Shown here: positions 54,222-62,849 of the stretch, piece by piece | Numbering within the stretch: the stretch's first letter is position 1 | Layout: every line of letters begins with the position of its first letter | Assembly: GCF_937129435.1 (NCBI RefSeq) | Contig: NZ_CAKZNF010000003.1 | Span: 1 to 64,000, forward strand | Direction: 5' to 3' | DNA: 64,000 nucleotides | DNA from: an uncultured Parasphingopyxis sp. | GTDB lineage: Bacteria; Pseudomonadota; Alphaproteobacteria; Sphingomonadales; Sphingomonadaceae | Made by a program: the position numbers and the translations under genes | The notes under the pieces: generated by a model | Told to the model about the DNA's origin: nothing | Seen by the model: only the letters and a program-made list of their open reading frames with translations | Database searches by the model: none

Positions 54222-56003
54222 ATGGCGTCTGAATTATCGAAGGTCGAGGCGTTTGCCGAACTCGACGAAGCGGGTCTGGCGGCGCTGGAAGGCGCGGCGG
54301 AGATCAAGGTCGTGCGCGGCGGCGACTATCTCGTCCGCTATGGCGAGGAGGCCGATGCGCTCTATCTCGTCTCGACCGGGCGTTTCTACGTGCAGCTCCC
54401 CAATGGCCTCGTCGTCGCCGAAATCGGCGCGGGCGAACCGGTGGGCGAGCTCGCCTTCTTCTCCGGCGGCACCCGCACCGCCGATGTCCGCGCCAGCCGC
54501 GACAGCAGCGTTCTGGCGCTGACGCGCGAGGATTACGACCGGATCGTCGCCCAGCATCCCAAGATCGCCGACGGCATCCTCGCCGCGGTGTCGGGGCGCC
54601 TCGCTCGCGCCACCGCCTTTTCGCGTGCGATGGACGCGAAACCCGCAACCGTCATCACGATGATCCCGGCGGCGGGCACCGAATTCCCGCGCGATTTCGT
54701 CGAGCGGATCCGGCGCGAGATTGCCAAGGATTGCGACACGCGGATGCTGACCGTGGACGATCGGCCCGAGGGCCTTCCGGCGGACGGCGAATCCTTCGGC
54801 CGCTGGCTCGGCGAGATGGAGCGGAGCGGGCAGCGGCTGCTGCTCGTCGCCGGGCCCGACGAACGGTGGAACAAGCAGATCGCGCGCAATGGCGACGATC
54901 TCGTCATCGTCGCGCCGCTTTATGGCGAGGAATGCGGGCGCAGCGAGCTGGAAGACTATGCCATCCCGCTGTTCCTGCGTGCCAACCGGACGCTCGTCCT
55001 GTGGCGCGAACGGCGCGAGCAGCCGATCAACGGCTCGCTGCGCTGGCTCGAAAGCCGCAACGTCAAGTTGCATCATCATGTCCCGCTCGATTGCGACGAG
55101 GCCTTTGCCAGGGTCGGCCGTTTCCTGTGCGGCCGCGCCAACGGCGTCGTGCTGGCCGGCGGCGGCGCGCTGGGCTGCGCGCATATCGGTGTGATGCAGG
55201 GGATGATCGAAAACGGCATCCCGATCGATTTCTACGGCGGCACCAGCGCCGGGGCGGCGATGGGCGGTGCGATCGCGCGCGGCCTGACGCCCGAAGACAC
55301 GCTGCAGCAGATGTACGACATGTTCATCAAGGCCAAGGCGATGAAGCGCCTGACTTTCCCCGTGCATTCGATCCTCGATCCGCGCGTTTTCGACGAACAG
55401 CTGACGCTGCGTTACGGCGAACAGGACATTGCCGACCTGCCGTATAATTTCTTCGGCGTGTCGACGAACCTCACGACCAACAGCGTCTATGTCCACCGCC
55501 GCGGGCCGCTCTGGCACGCGGTGCGCGCCTCGGGCTCGCTGCCGACGATCCTGCCGCCCTTTATCACCGATGACGGCGACGTTCTCGTCGATGGCGGCGT
55601 GCTCGACAATGTACCCGTCAAGATCATGCGCGCGAGCAAGGCCGGGCCGAACGTCGTCGTTAATTTGCGCGACGATGCGGGCGAGGAATGGCGGCTGCGC
55701 GATACCAAATACAGCTCGCTGCGCGGCCGATGGCGGCTGTTCCGCGATATCATCTTCCGCCGCAAGCCGCAGCAAGAATTCCCCAGCCTCGTCGACATCA
55801 TGTCGCGATCGATGGTCGTCACCAGCGCCTCGACGGTCCGCCAGAGCCTCGACGATGCCGACGTCCTCCTCGTGCCGCCGATCCCCAAGACGATGAAGAT
55901 CCTCGACTGGCACCTCGGCACCGAAGTGTCCGAAGACGCCCGCCGCTATGTCGCGGCGCGGATCCAGGAACAGGAAAAGCTGCAGGAAATGCGGGCGGCC
56001 TAG
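54222..56003 (+). CDS. Patatin-like phospholipase with cyclic-nucleotide-binding-like domain (NTE/RssA type)
   Basis: 593 residues. N-terminal cyclic-nucleotide-binding-like domain (about 5-125; GDYLVRYGEEADALYLVSTGRFYV, VGELAFFSGGTRTADVRASRDSSVLAL), a middle alpha/beta linker (about 140-290), then a patatin lipase: oxyanion GGGALGCAHIGVMQGM, nucleophile elbow FYGGTSAGAAMGG, SGSLPTILPPF, and catalytic Asp in LVDGGVLDNVPV. This order is that of neuropathy-target-esterase-like proteins. Acts on phospholipids or lysophospholipids at the membrane; the effector domain may sense cAMP or only regulate. Good RBS (AGGGGGCC). Confidence 0.9.
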   Translation: MASELSKVEAFAELDEAGLAALEGAAEIKVVRGGDYLVRYGEEADALYLVSTGRFYVQLPNGLVVAEIGAGEPVGELAFFSGGTRTADVRASRDSSVLALTREDYDRIVAQHPKIADGILAAVSGRLARATAFSRAMDAKPATVITMIPAAGTEFPRDFVERIRREIAKDCDTRMLTVDDRPEGLPADGESFGRWLGEMERSGQRLLLVAGPDERWNKQIARNGDDLVIVAPLYGEECGRSELEDYAIPLFLRANRTLVLWRERREQPINGSLRWLESRNVKLHHHVPLDCDEAFARVGRFLCGRANGVVLAGGGALGCAHIGVMQGMIENGIPIDFYGGTSAGAAMGGAIARGLTPEDTLQQMYDMFIKAKAMKRLTFPVHSILDPRVFDEQLTLRYGEQDIADLPYNFFGVSTNLTTNSVYVHRRGPLWHAVRASGSLPTILPPFITDDGDVLVDGGVLDNVPVKIMRASKAGPNVVVNLRDDAGEEWRLRDTKYSSLRGRWRLFRDIIFRRKPQQEFPSLVDIMSRSMVVTSASTVRQSLDDADVLLVPPIPKTMKILDWHLGTEVSEDARRYVAARIQEQEKLQEMRAA

Positions 56004-56005
56004 GT

Positions 56006-56749
56006 TCAGTCCCCCCATCCGGCATCACGCGCGGCGCGTTCCGCATCGGCGTCGAACGGCGCGCCGGCCATGACTGACCGGGCATATTCGAAGACGACCC
56101 GGTTGCCCGATCCCGCCTGGCGATAGTCGGGCTCGCCGGCCGGCAATTCCCGTTCCACGGCAAGCGCGAGACGCCATTCGCCGCCGGCTTTGCATGCCAG
56201 GCCGGCGAGTTCGGGCGATTCGAACGAGCGGCAATAGTCGCCGCTCTCGTCGCGGAAACTGATGCCGATCCGGATCGTCGCATCGCGTGACTGCGTCGCG
56301 GCGAGCTGCGTGTCGAGCGCCCGCGAAAGCGGGTCGCCGGCGGCGAGTGTGAGCGGATCGCCTGTCCCGCCGCCCGTGCCGCCGAGCATCGCCTGCCCGG
56401 CGAACAGTCCGATGGCGAGGCTGGCGGCGATCGCGGTCAATTGCGGGATGCCCCAGTTCGGGCGCGAAACACGGCGTTCTTCGCGATCGCGTTTGGCGGC
56501 GGCGAAATCGACGATACCGGCCTCTTCCGGCGTGCCGGCTTCCAGCATGGCGCGCAGCCGTTCGGGCACCGGTTCGCCGGCGACCGGGCCGTAATGTGCC
56601 TCTAGTTTCTGCTTCAGGCTGCGCTGCGCCGCGATCCGCCGCTCGAGCGCGGCATCGGTTTCGATCGCGGCTGCGATCCGCGCGGCTTCGGTCTCGGGCA
56701 ATTCGCCGTCGAGCCAGGCCATCAGCTCTTCGTCCGACCAGGCCATCAC
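56006..56749 (-). CDS. Anti-sigma factor (RsiW-like, zinc-less)
   Basis: 247 residues. N-terminal anti-sigma domain: WSDEELMAWLDGELPETEAARIAAAIETDAALERRIAAQRSLKQKLEAHY, lacking the HxxxCxxC zinc motif. One membrane helix: PQLTAIAASLAIGLFAGQAML, then a periplasmic domain with Cys residues (DYCRSFE, LACKAGGEW). Its start overlaps the ECF sigma stop by 4 bp. Sequesters that sigma factor until a periplasmic signal is sensed. The facing S8 protease gene across the intergenic region may belong to the response. Confidence 0.85.
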   Translation of the reverse strand: MMAWSDEELMAWLDGELPETEAARIAAAIETDAALERRIAAQRSLKQKLEAHYGPVAGEPVPERLRAMLEAGTPEEAGIVDFAAAKRDREERRVSRPNWGIPQLTAIAASLAIGLFAGQAMLGGTGGGTGDPLTLAAGDPLSRALDTQLAATQSRDATIRIGISFRDESGDYCRSFESPELAGLACKAGGEWRLALAVERELPAGEPDYRQAGSGNRVVFEYARSVMAGAPFDADAERAARDAGWGD

Positions 56750-57240
56750 GCCGCCTCCAGCATTTCGGCCAGCGCCCGGCGGCCGCGTGTCAGGCGCGAG
56801 GTCAGCGTGCCGATGGGAATATCCAGAATTTCGGCCGCTTCCTTATAGGCGAGCCCCTCCACGAGCACGAGTGCGACCGCCTCGCGCTGATCGCCGGTGA
56901 GCCGCTCCATCGCCCGTCCGATATCGGCCATTTCGGCGCGGCGCTCGATATCGCGATGCGCGTCGGTGCCGATATCGGCGCCGGCCTCTTCGGACGCGAA
57001 AGTCTTCGCGCGCCGCGCCCGGGCCCGGGTTTCATCGATCCAGCAATTGCGCATGATCCGGTACATCCATGAATCCAGCCTTGTGCCTTCTTGCCATTGT
57101 TCGCGCGACTTGAGCGCCCGTTCGATCGTCCGCTGGCATAGATCGTCGGCATCCGCCGCGTCGCGCGCCAGCGAACGGGCGAAGCGCCGCAATCGCGGCA
57201 GCAGTTCCAGCAGGTTGCGTTCGAAAGCCCGCAAAAACAC
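56746..57240 (-). CDS. ECF-family RNA polymerase sigma factor
   Basis: 164 residues, the normal ECF size. Region 2 LPRLRRFARSLARDAADADDLCQRTIERALKSREQW, EGTRLDSWMYRIMRNCWIDETRAR; region 4 AMERLTGDQREAVALVLVEGLAYKEAAEILDIPIGTLTSRLTRGRRAL. Directs transcription of an envelope regulon, probably including itself. Overlaps the anti-sigma gene. Confidence 0.92.
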   Translation of the reverse strand: MFLRAFERNLLELLPRLRRFARSLARDAADADDLCQRTIERALKSREQWQEGTRLDSWMYRIMRNCWIDETRARARRAKTFASEEAGADIGTDAHRDIERRAEMADIGRAMERLTGDQREAVALVLVEGLAYKEAAEILDIPIGTLTSRLTRGRRALAEMLEAA

Positions 57241-57343
57241 AGTCTCCCACCATTTTCCCGCCGGTCTTCGCCTGTCAGGGAGTAAACGGCCCGGTCCATG
57301 CGTTTAATCCAGGGGCAAGCAAAAAAATGCAAGGAAGGCGAAG

Positions 57344-58600
57344 ATGATCCGGTTCATGTCTCTCAAATTGGCACTCGCGGTGCTGGCGGCAGCGGCTTGC
57401 GGCCCGGGCGTGCAGGCGCAGCTCGTGCCTCCGGTCGGCGATATTCTCGACACGGTCGATCGGCTGGGTAACGATGCGTTGCGCGATGTCCGCCGGACTG
57501 CCGATGAAACCGGCCGCGCCGCCCGGCGGCTGGTGCGGCAGCGGCTTTCGCGCCTGCGCCGCCATGTCCGCCGCAGCGGTGGCGCGCTCGAAATGAGCGC
57601 GGACGGCCCGGCGGTGCGCGGCGAAATCCTCGCGCTGGATGCCGGGGAGGAGGGCCTTGTCCGTGCCCGTGAGGCCGGGTTCAGGCTGTTATCGGAGGAG
57701 CGAATCGAAGGTCTGGATATCGCCTATGTCCGGCTCGGCATTCCCGAAGGACTGTCGGTCGACGAAGCCGGCGCGCTGCTGGAGATGCTCGGCCTCGGCG
57801 GCGAAGCCGCGCCCGACCATATCTATTTCACGAGCGGGACGGCATCGCTCGCGATCGCGGCGCAGTCGGCATTGGCGGGCGGCACGGTCTCCCGTCCGGC
57901 GATCGGCATCGTCGATGGTGGGGTGGCGCGTCATCCATCGCTTTCGGGCGGGGTCGAGCAGCGCGGCTTCGCGCGCGGCGCGCCCATTGCGAGCGAACAC
58001 GGCACCGCCGTCGCCTCGCTGGCTGCGGGGCGCGGTGCGATCGATGGCGGCGCGCCGGGCGTGGCGCTGCTCGTCGCCGACATCTATGGCAATGATCCCG
58101 CCGGCGGCAGCGCGAGCGCCGTCGCGCGGGCGATCGGCTGGATGGCGCAGCGCCGGGTTCCCGTGGTGACGCTGAGCATCGCCGGCCCCGCCAACCCGCT
58201 CGTCGGCGAGGCGGTCCGCCGTGCCCGGGCGAGGGGGATCCTCTTCGTCGCCGCCGTCGGCAATGACGGGCCCGCCGCGCCGTCCTCCTATCCCGCCTCC
58301 TTTCCCGGCGTCATCGCCGTGACCGGTGTCGATCGACGCAACCGCGTCCTCCCCGAAGCCGGGCGCGCGGCGCATCTCGACTATGCCGCGCCCGGCGCCG
58401 ACATGCGCGCCGCTTCGGCCCGCGGCGGCGCGCGGCGGGTGCGCGGCACCTCGTTCGCCGCGCCGCTCGTCGCCGGGCGGCTGGCCGCGCTCGGCAGCCG
58501 CGCGCGGCTCGACGCCGAAGCTCAGGATCTCGGCGAACGAGGACCGGACGATGTCTATGGGCGCGGGCTGATCTGCGGAAACTGCCGGAATTCGGACTGA
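57344..58600 (+). CDS. S8 (subtilisin-like) serine protease, secreted
   Basis: 418 residues, AGGAAGG five bases before the ATG. Signal peptide, cleavage near VQAQL. Prodomain about 70-160 with an N-terminal basic helix (DETGRAARRLVRQRLSRLRRHVRR). Catalytic triad: Asp in IGIVDGGVARHP, His in SEHGTAVASLAAG, Ser in GTSFAAPLVAGRLA; oxyanion Asn in VAAVGNDGPAAP. Periplasmic or secreted endopeptidase. Divergent from the ECF sigma/anti-sigma pair, a pairing seen in other sphingomonads; regulation by that sigma is inferred. Confidence 0.9.
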   Translation: MIRFMSLKLALAVLAAAACGPGVQAQLVPPVGDILDTVDRLGNDALRDVRRTADETGRAARRLVRQRLSRLRRHVRRSGGALEMSADGPAVRGEILALDAGEEGLVRAREAGFRLLSEERIEGLDIAYVRLGIPEGLSVDEAGALLEMLGLGGEAAPDHIYFTSGTASLAIAAQSALAGGTVSRPAIGIVDGGVARHPSLSGGVEQRGFARGAPIASEHGTAVASLAAGRGAIDGGAPGVALLVADIYGNDPAGGSASAVARAIGWMAQRRVPVVTLSIAGPANPLVGEAVRRARARGILFVAAVGNDGPAAPSSYPASFPGVIAVTGVDRRNRVLPEAGRAAHLDYAAPGADMRAASARGGARRVRGTSFAAPLVAGRLAALGSRARLDAEAQDLGERGPDDVYGRGLICGNCRNSD

Positions 58601-58699
58601 CAGAAATTTTTTTCGGTTATTCGGATTAAACCGGCGCGGCGTCTCGTTGTCGCCATGAAGGCCCCGAACGGCCTTGCGAAACGGACAAGGAGACGACCG

Positions 58700-59533
58700 A
58701 TGAAACAGACAGTTTTTTTCTCGACCGCCATCGCTGCGATCGCGTTTGCGGCCTCGCCCGCTCCGGCGCAGCTGCTCGGCGGTAGCGTGGGCGGCGGCCT
58801 TGGCGGTGTCGTCAGCGGAACGCTGGGCAATGCCGGCGATCCGATCGGCCGCGCCCGCGGTACGATCCGTTCAACCGTCGATTCGACGGCCCGGCTGCGC
58901 GTCGATCGCAGCCTCGACATGCGCGAAGGCCGCGCGAGCGCCGGCGCCGAAGGTGAAGGATCGCTGACCGGCAGCGTCGACGGTGCAGCCTCCTCGACTC
59001 TCGGTTCGGCCGGGCTCGGCGGCGCCGCCGATGCCCAGGGCCGCGGTAGCGCCGGTGCGAGCGCCGATGGCCCCGGCACGAACGCGCTGCGCGGCACGGT
59101 CGGCCGCACGGTCGGCAATGTCCGGCAGACTGCGGGAGAGGCACGCGGCGCCGCGAACGGCGCGGCCTCGGCGGCCGGCGGCCTCGTCCCGGGCAGCGGT
59201 TCGGCTTCGGGCAGCGGTTCGGGTAGCGCTTCGGGATCGGCTGGCGGCGGCGCATTCGACGCCGCTGGCAGTGCGGCGGGCGACGCCGCCGGCGCGGCTT
59301 CGGTCGCGCCCGGCATGGCGGTCGAGGATGCACGCGGCCGGGCGATCGGTACCGTCGCCGGCCTGCGGGCCGATGGCGAAGGCTTTGTCGACAGCGTGAT
59401 CGTCCAGACGGGCGACCGGCTGGCGATGATCGACGCGAGCAATTTTCGTGTTTCGGGCGATACGCTCGTTTCGACGATGACCCGCGCCGAAATGCGCCGC
59501 GAAGCCCGGCGTCAGCAGCAGGACAACAACTAG
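58700..59533 (+). CDS. Secreted Gly/Ala/Ser-rich protein with PRC-barrel-like C-terminus
   Basis: 277 residues from ATG 58700 (GGAGACGACC upstream). Signal peptide MKQTVFFSTAIAAIAFAASPA, cleavage near APAQ. Residues 25-205 are low complexity, rich in Gly, Ala and Ser (GSASGSGSGSASGSAGGG, AAGSAAGDAAGAASV). The C-terminal 65 residues are ordered: GMAVEDARGRAIGTVAGL, GFVDSVIVQTGDRLAMIDASNF, RVSGDTLVSTMTRAEMRREARRQ, similar to PRC-barrel/RNA-binding-like beta barrels. Unknown role, probably cell surface. It follows the S8 protease by 100 bp. Confidence 0.75.
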   Translation: MKQTVFFSTAIAAIAFAASPAPAQLLGGSVGGGLGGVVSGTLGNAGDPIGRARGTIRSTVDSTARLRVDRSLDMREGRASAGAEGEGSLTGSVDGAASSTLGSAGLGGAADAQGRGSAGASADGPGTNALRGTVGRTVGNVRQTAGEARGAANGAASAAGGLVPGSGSASGSGSGSASGSAGGGAFDAAGSAAGDAAGAASVAPGMAVEDARGRAIGTVAGLRADGEGFVDSVIVQTGDRLAMIDASNFRVSGDTLVSTMTRAEMRREARRQQQDNN

Positions 59534-59562
59534 ATCCACGGTATCCTGTGATAGTGGAGGAG

Positions 59563-59597
59563 GCCCCGGGGCGCGTTGCGTCAGCCCGGGGCTTTCT
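59563..59597 (+). terminator. Rho-independent terminator after the low-complexity protein gene
   Basis: Stem GCCCCGGG (59563-59570) with CCCGGGGC (59585-59592), loop of 14, then TTT. Placed 30 bp after the stop at 59533. The rest of the 317 bp up to 59850 has no gene; only the promoter/LexA box at its end was recognised. Confidence 0.75.
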
Positions 59598-59812
59598 CCA
59601 TCCCGCGCGGGGCATCGACAGCAGAGCAGCAGCGGTTCGGCATGGCCATTCAGCCCACGCTACATCTGCCCCCGACTCTAGGTTGCTTATCGCCCTCAGC
59701 GTGTCGGTATGATCTAAGCCGCGATTCGCCGCGCTGATGTCGGCGATCCGGCGCGGCGATTTTTCGGACCCGGCCAGCCGCTCCTGCTGAATTCCGTCGG
59801 CAATACATTGGC

Positions 59813-59847
59813 TTGACGGTCCGGCCAAGAGCGAACATAACAGGAAC
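59813..59847 (+). promoter_or_regulatory. Promoter with alphaproteobacterial LexA (SOS) box
   Basis: TTGACG (59813-59818), 17-bp spacer, CATAAC (59836-59841) form a promoter. GAAC-ataacag-GAAC at 59833-59847 is the inverse of GTTC-n7-GTTC, the LexA box of alphaproteobacteria, and overlaps the -10. The start codon is four bases further on. Predicts induction of the downstream repair operon by DNA damage. Confidence 0.8.
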
Positions 59848-59850
59848 ATA

Positions 59851-61086
59851 ATGGCCGTTCTCTCCCGTTCCGAAAAGCTCGCGATCCTTGCCGATGCGGC
59901 GAAATATGATGCGTCCTGCACGTCTTCGGGGTCGGTGAAGCGCAACTCGCTCAAATCGGGCGGGATCGGTTCGACGACGGGGATGGGCATCTGCCACAGC
60001 TATGCGCCGGACGGGCGGTGCATCTCGCTGCTCAAGATCCTGATGACGAACTACTGCATGTTCGACTGCCATTATTGCATCAACCGGACGTCCTCCAACG
60101 TGCGCCGCGCGACGTTCACGGTGCAGGAGGTCGTCGATCTCACGCTCGATTTCTACAAGCGCAACTATATCGAAGGCCTGTTCCTGTCCTCGGGCATCAT
60201 TCGCAGCCCCGACTGGACGATGGAGCAGCTCGTCGAGGTGGCGCGCAAGCTCCGCGTCGAGCACAAGTTCGGCGGCTATATCCACCTGAAAACGATCCCC
60301 GAGGCCGATCCCGACCTGATGACGGAAGCGGGCAGATATGCCGACCGGCTGTCGATCAATATCGAGCTGCCCGACGACCGGGCGATCGCGGCCTATGCGC
60401 CCGAAAAGAGCGGCAAGCGCATCCGCAAGACGATGGCGACCTTGGGCCACCGGATCGGCGAGGCAAAGGTCGAGCGCAAGGCGAACCGCAAGGCGCCGCT
60501 CTTCGCGCCGGGCGGGCACAGCACGCAGATGATCGTCGGCGCCGATCCGTCGAACGATGCCAAGATCCTGACGACGAGTTCGGGGCTCTACGGCAGCTAT
60601 GGCCTCAAACGCGTCTATTATTCGGCGTTCAGCCCGATCCCCGATGCCTCGTCGCGCCTGCCCGTCGCCGCGCCGCCGCTGATCCGTGAGCATCGGCTCT
60701 ACCAGGCCGACTGGCTGCTGCGGTTCTACGGGTTCACGGTTGGCGAGATACTGGAAGGCGGGGAGGGCGGCCATCTCGATCTCGCCATCGACCCAAAGCT
60801 CGCCTGGGCGCTCAAAAATCGCGGCGGCTTTCCCGTCGACCTCAACCGCGCCGATCGCGAAACCCTGCTGCGCGTGCCGGGGCTGGGGACGAAGGGGATC
60901 GGCAAGATCCTCTCGGCCCGGCGCTTCGGCGCGCTGCGGCTCGGCGATCTCGAGCGGCTGGTGCAATCGGTGCGCAAGATCCTGCCCTTCGTAACGCTGG
61001 CCGACTGGCACCCGGGCGGCAGGCTCGATTCGCTCAGCCTGCGCGCAAGGCTGACGCCGCCGGCGGAGCAAATGGAGCTGTTCTGA
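59851..61086 (+). CDS. Putative DNA modification/repair radical SAM protein
   Basis: 411 residues. Radical SAM cluster motif C-x3-C-x2-C: Cys69, Cys73, Cys76 in NYCMFDCHYC. Preceding CHSYAPDGRCISLLKILM is typical of this subfamily, which is defined by pairing with a UdgX-like protein. A C-terminal helix-hairpin-helix segment (LNRADRETLLRVPGLGTKGIGKILSARR, about 336-363) suggests DNA binding. Cytosolic. The next gene (udgX) starts in its stop codon. LexA box upstream. Chemistry unknown. Confidence 0.88.
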   Translation: MAVLSRSEKLAILADAAKYDASCTSSGSVKRNSLKSGGIGSTTGMGICHSYAPDGRCISLLKILMTNYCMFDCHYCINRTSSNVRRATFTVQEVVDLTLDFYKRNYIEGLFLSSGIIRSPDWTMEQLVEVARKLRVEHKFGGYIHLKTIPEADPDLMTEAGRYADRLSINIELPDDRAIAAYAPEKSGKRIRKTMATLGHRIGEAKVERKANRKAPLFAPGGHSTQMIVGADPSNDAKILTTSSGLYGSYGLKRVYYSAFSPIPDASSRLPVAAPPLIREHRLYQADWLLRFYGFTVGEILEGGEGGHLDLAIDPKLAWALKNRGGFPVDLNRADRETLLRVPGLGTKGIGKILSARRFGALRLGDLERLVQSVRKILPFVTLADWHPGGRLDSLSLRARLTPPAEQMELF

Positions 61087-62642
61087 TGGGTGGGGCCGCT
61101 TCCAGTCTCAACCGTCATGCTGAACTTGTTTCAGCATCCACTCTTCAATCCGTACCATCCGTCCGAGAGGAGGAGTGGACCCTGAAACAAGTTCAGGGTG
61201 ACGGGACAAAGGGAGGAGAACTCCTTCGCATCACGCTCGCCTCCGAAACCGACATTGCCGGATGGCGCGACAAGGCGCGGGCGTTGCTGGCGGCGGAAGT
61301 CGCGCCCGACCGTGTCATTTGGGACGTCGAGGGCCGCGCGGCGACCGGCGATCTTTTGGCGCAGGGAGACGGCGCGATCCCGCCGCCCATGCCGGGTGCG
61401 AAGCTGCGTATCGCCAAGGAATTGCTCACGACGATCGAAACCGCGCTGCTCCACCGCGACGAGGAGCGGTTCGCGCTCGCTTACGACATCGTCTTTCGCG
61501 CCCAGCGTCAGCCAAAGCTCCACCGCAACCCCGCCGATTCCGGCATCAAGCGCCTGAACGCCTATGCCAAATCGGTGCGGCGCGACATTCACAAGATGCA
61601 CGCTTTCGTGCGCTTCCGGAAGGTCGGCGAGCAAGCGGCGCGCGAGCGGTTCGTCGCCTGGTTCGAACCCGACCATCATATCACCGAGGCCGTCGCGCCC
61701 TTCTTCCGCAACCGTTTCACCGGCATGGACTGGCTGATCGTGACGCCCGAAGCCTCGATCGCCTGGGACGGCAAGGCGCTGGCGACGGGGCCGGGCGGAT
61801 CGCGCGCCGATGTGCCGGGGGAGGATGCGGTCGAAGGCGAATGGCGCGCCTATTACGGCCATATTTTCAACCCCGCACGATTGAAGATGGATGCGATGCG
61901 CGCCGAGATGCCGGTGAAATATTGGAAGAACCTGCCCGAGGCGGAGCTGATCGCGCCGCTCGCCCGTTCATCGGCCGGAAGGACGCAGCAAATGCTCGAA
62001 GAAAAGAAAGCGCCGGGGCTGTTCGTCGGCGAGACGCAGATCGAAGCAAAGCCGGAATTCGGTTCGCTCGAAGAACTGTACGAGGCGATGGCCAAGGCCG
62101 ATCTGCCGCGCAAGGGCTTTTCGGATCGCTTCATACCGGGCGCGGGCCCTGTCGGTGCGCCGCTCTTTTTCGTTGGCGAGCAGCCCGGCGATGTCGAGGA
62201 CCAGGAGGGCAGGGCGTTCGTCGGTCCGGCGGGCCAGTTGCTCGACACGGCGTTGGAGAAAGCCGGGATCGATCGCGACCGTGCTTTCGTCACCAATGCC
62301 GTCAAACGCTTCAGATTCCAGCAGCGCGGCAAAAGGCGCATCCACCAGACGCCGACGGCGGGCGAGATCGACATGCATCGCTGGTGGCTCGACCAGGAAC
62401 GGCTCCTGGTGGAGCCCAAGGTGATCGTTGCGCTCGGCAGTAGCGCCGCCCGCGCCCTCGCCGGCAAGCCGCTCAAGATCGCCCAGTGGCGCGGCCAGCC
62501 GCTCGACTATGCGGGCGATGCAAAACTCGTTGTCACCGTTCACCCCAGCTTCCTTCTCCGCCTGCCGGACGAGGAAGGCAAAAGGATCGAGCGGGAGAAA
62601 TTCGTGCGCGACTTGGAACTCGCGCGGGAGTTGGCGGCGTAA
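61086..62642 (+). CDS. udgX: UdgX-family uracil-DNA-binding/glycosylase protein fused to DUF4130
   Basis: 518 residues overlapping the radical SAM stop. Residues about 9-43 come from an inserted palindromic repeat (LNRHAELVSAS ... KQVQGDG). Then DUF4130, the SAM-linked domain (about 48-290; FALAYDIVFRAQRQPKLHRNPADSG, FVRFRKVGEQAARERFVAWFEPDHHI), and a uracil-glycosylase domain (about 345-518): GEQPGDVED, NAVKRFRF, and the UdgX signature KRRIHQTP (416-423) whose His420 forms a covalent bond with the abasic sugar in characterised UdgX. Repair of uracil or damaged bases. The insert adds a tail the family lacks. Confidence 0.9.
   Translation: MGGAASSLNRHAELVSASTLQSVPSVREEEWTLKQVQGDGTKGGELLRITLASETDIAGWRDKARALLAAEVAPDRVIWDVEGRAATGDLLAQGDGAIPPPMPGAKLRIAKELLTTIETALLHRDEERFALAYDIVFRAQRQPKLHRNPADSGIKRLNAYAKSVRRDIHKMHAFVRFRKVGEQAARERFVAWFEPDHHITEAVAPFFRNRFTGMDWLIVTPEASIAWDGKALATGPGGSRADVPGEDAVEGEWRAYYGHIFNPARLKMDAMRAEMPVKYWKNLPEAELIAPLARSSAGRTQQMLEEKKAPGLFVGETQIEAKPEFGSLEELYEAMAKADLPRKGFSDRFIPGAGPVGAPLFFVGEQPGDVEDQEGRAFVGPAGQLLDTALEKAGIDRDRAFVTNAVKRFRFQQRGKRRIHQTPTAGEIDMHRWWLDQERLLVEPKVIVALGSSAARALAGKPLKIAQWRGQPLDYAGDAKLVVTVHPSFLLRLPDEEGKRIEREKFVRDLELARELAA
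61113..61203. repeat. Family D palindromic repeat inside udgX
   Basis: 91 bp. Left arm CGTCATGCTGAACTTGTTTC, right arm inverted, ending CAAGTTCAGGGTGACGG. Lies at codons 10-40. Same family as 2931-3025. The reading frame stays open through it. Confidence 0.9.
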
Positions 62643-62849
62643 AGGCGACAGTGGGAATGGCCGCGCCGGCCTGCGCATCCGCTTCCGGCCCAACGAAAAG
62701 CCCCTCCGTCGCGGCGCGGTCTGGACGATCGGCGCCGTATCGGCGGAGAGGCCGGGCGGGGCCTGCGGCCCCGTCGATTTCCGGGACGGACCTAACCGCC
62801 ACCGGCTGCGACTCGCATAGCATATTTCGCCGCCACGGGCGAGCCGGCG

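Noticed and set aside
54234..56018. A 594-codon minus-strand open frame
   Set aside because: Antisense to the patatin-like gene with codon periodicity of the other strand.
62643..62820. Open frame after udgX encoding an Arg/Gly-rich segment
   Set aside because: Only the last part of a frame that overlaps udgX in another phase; no start or ribosome site after the udgX stop and no family match.
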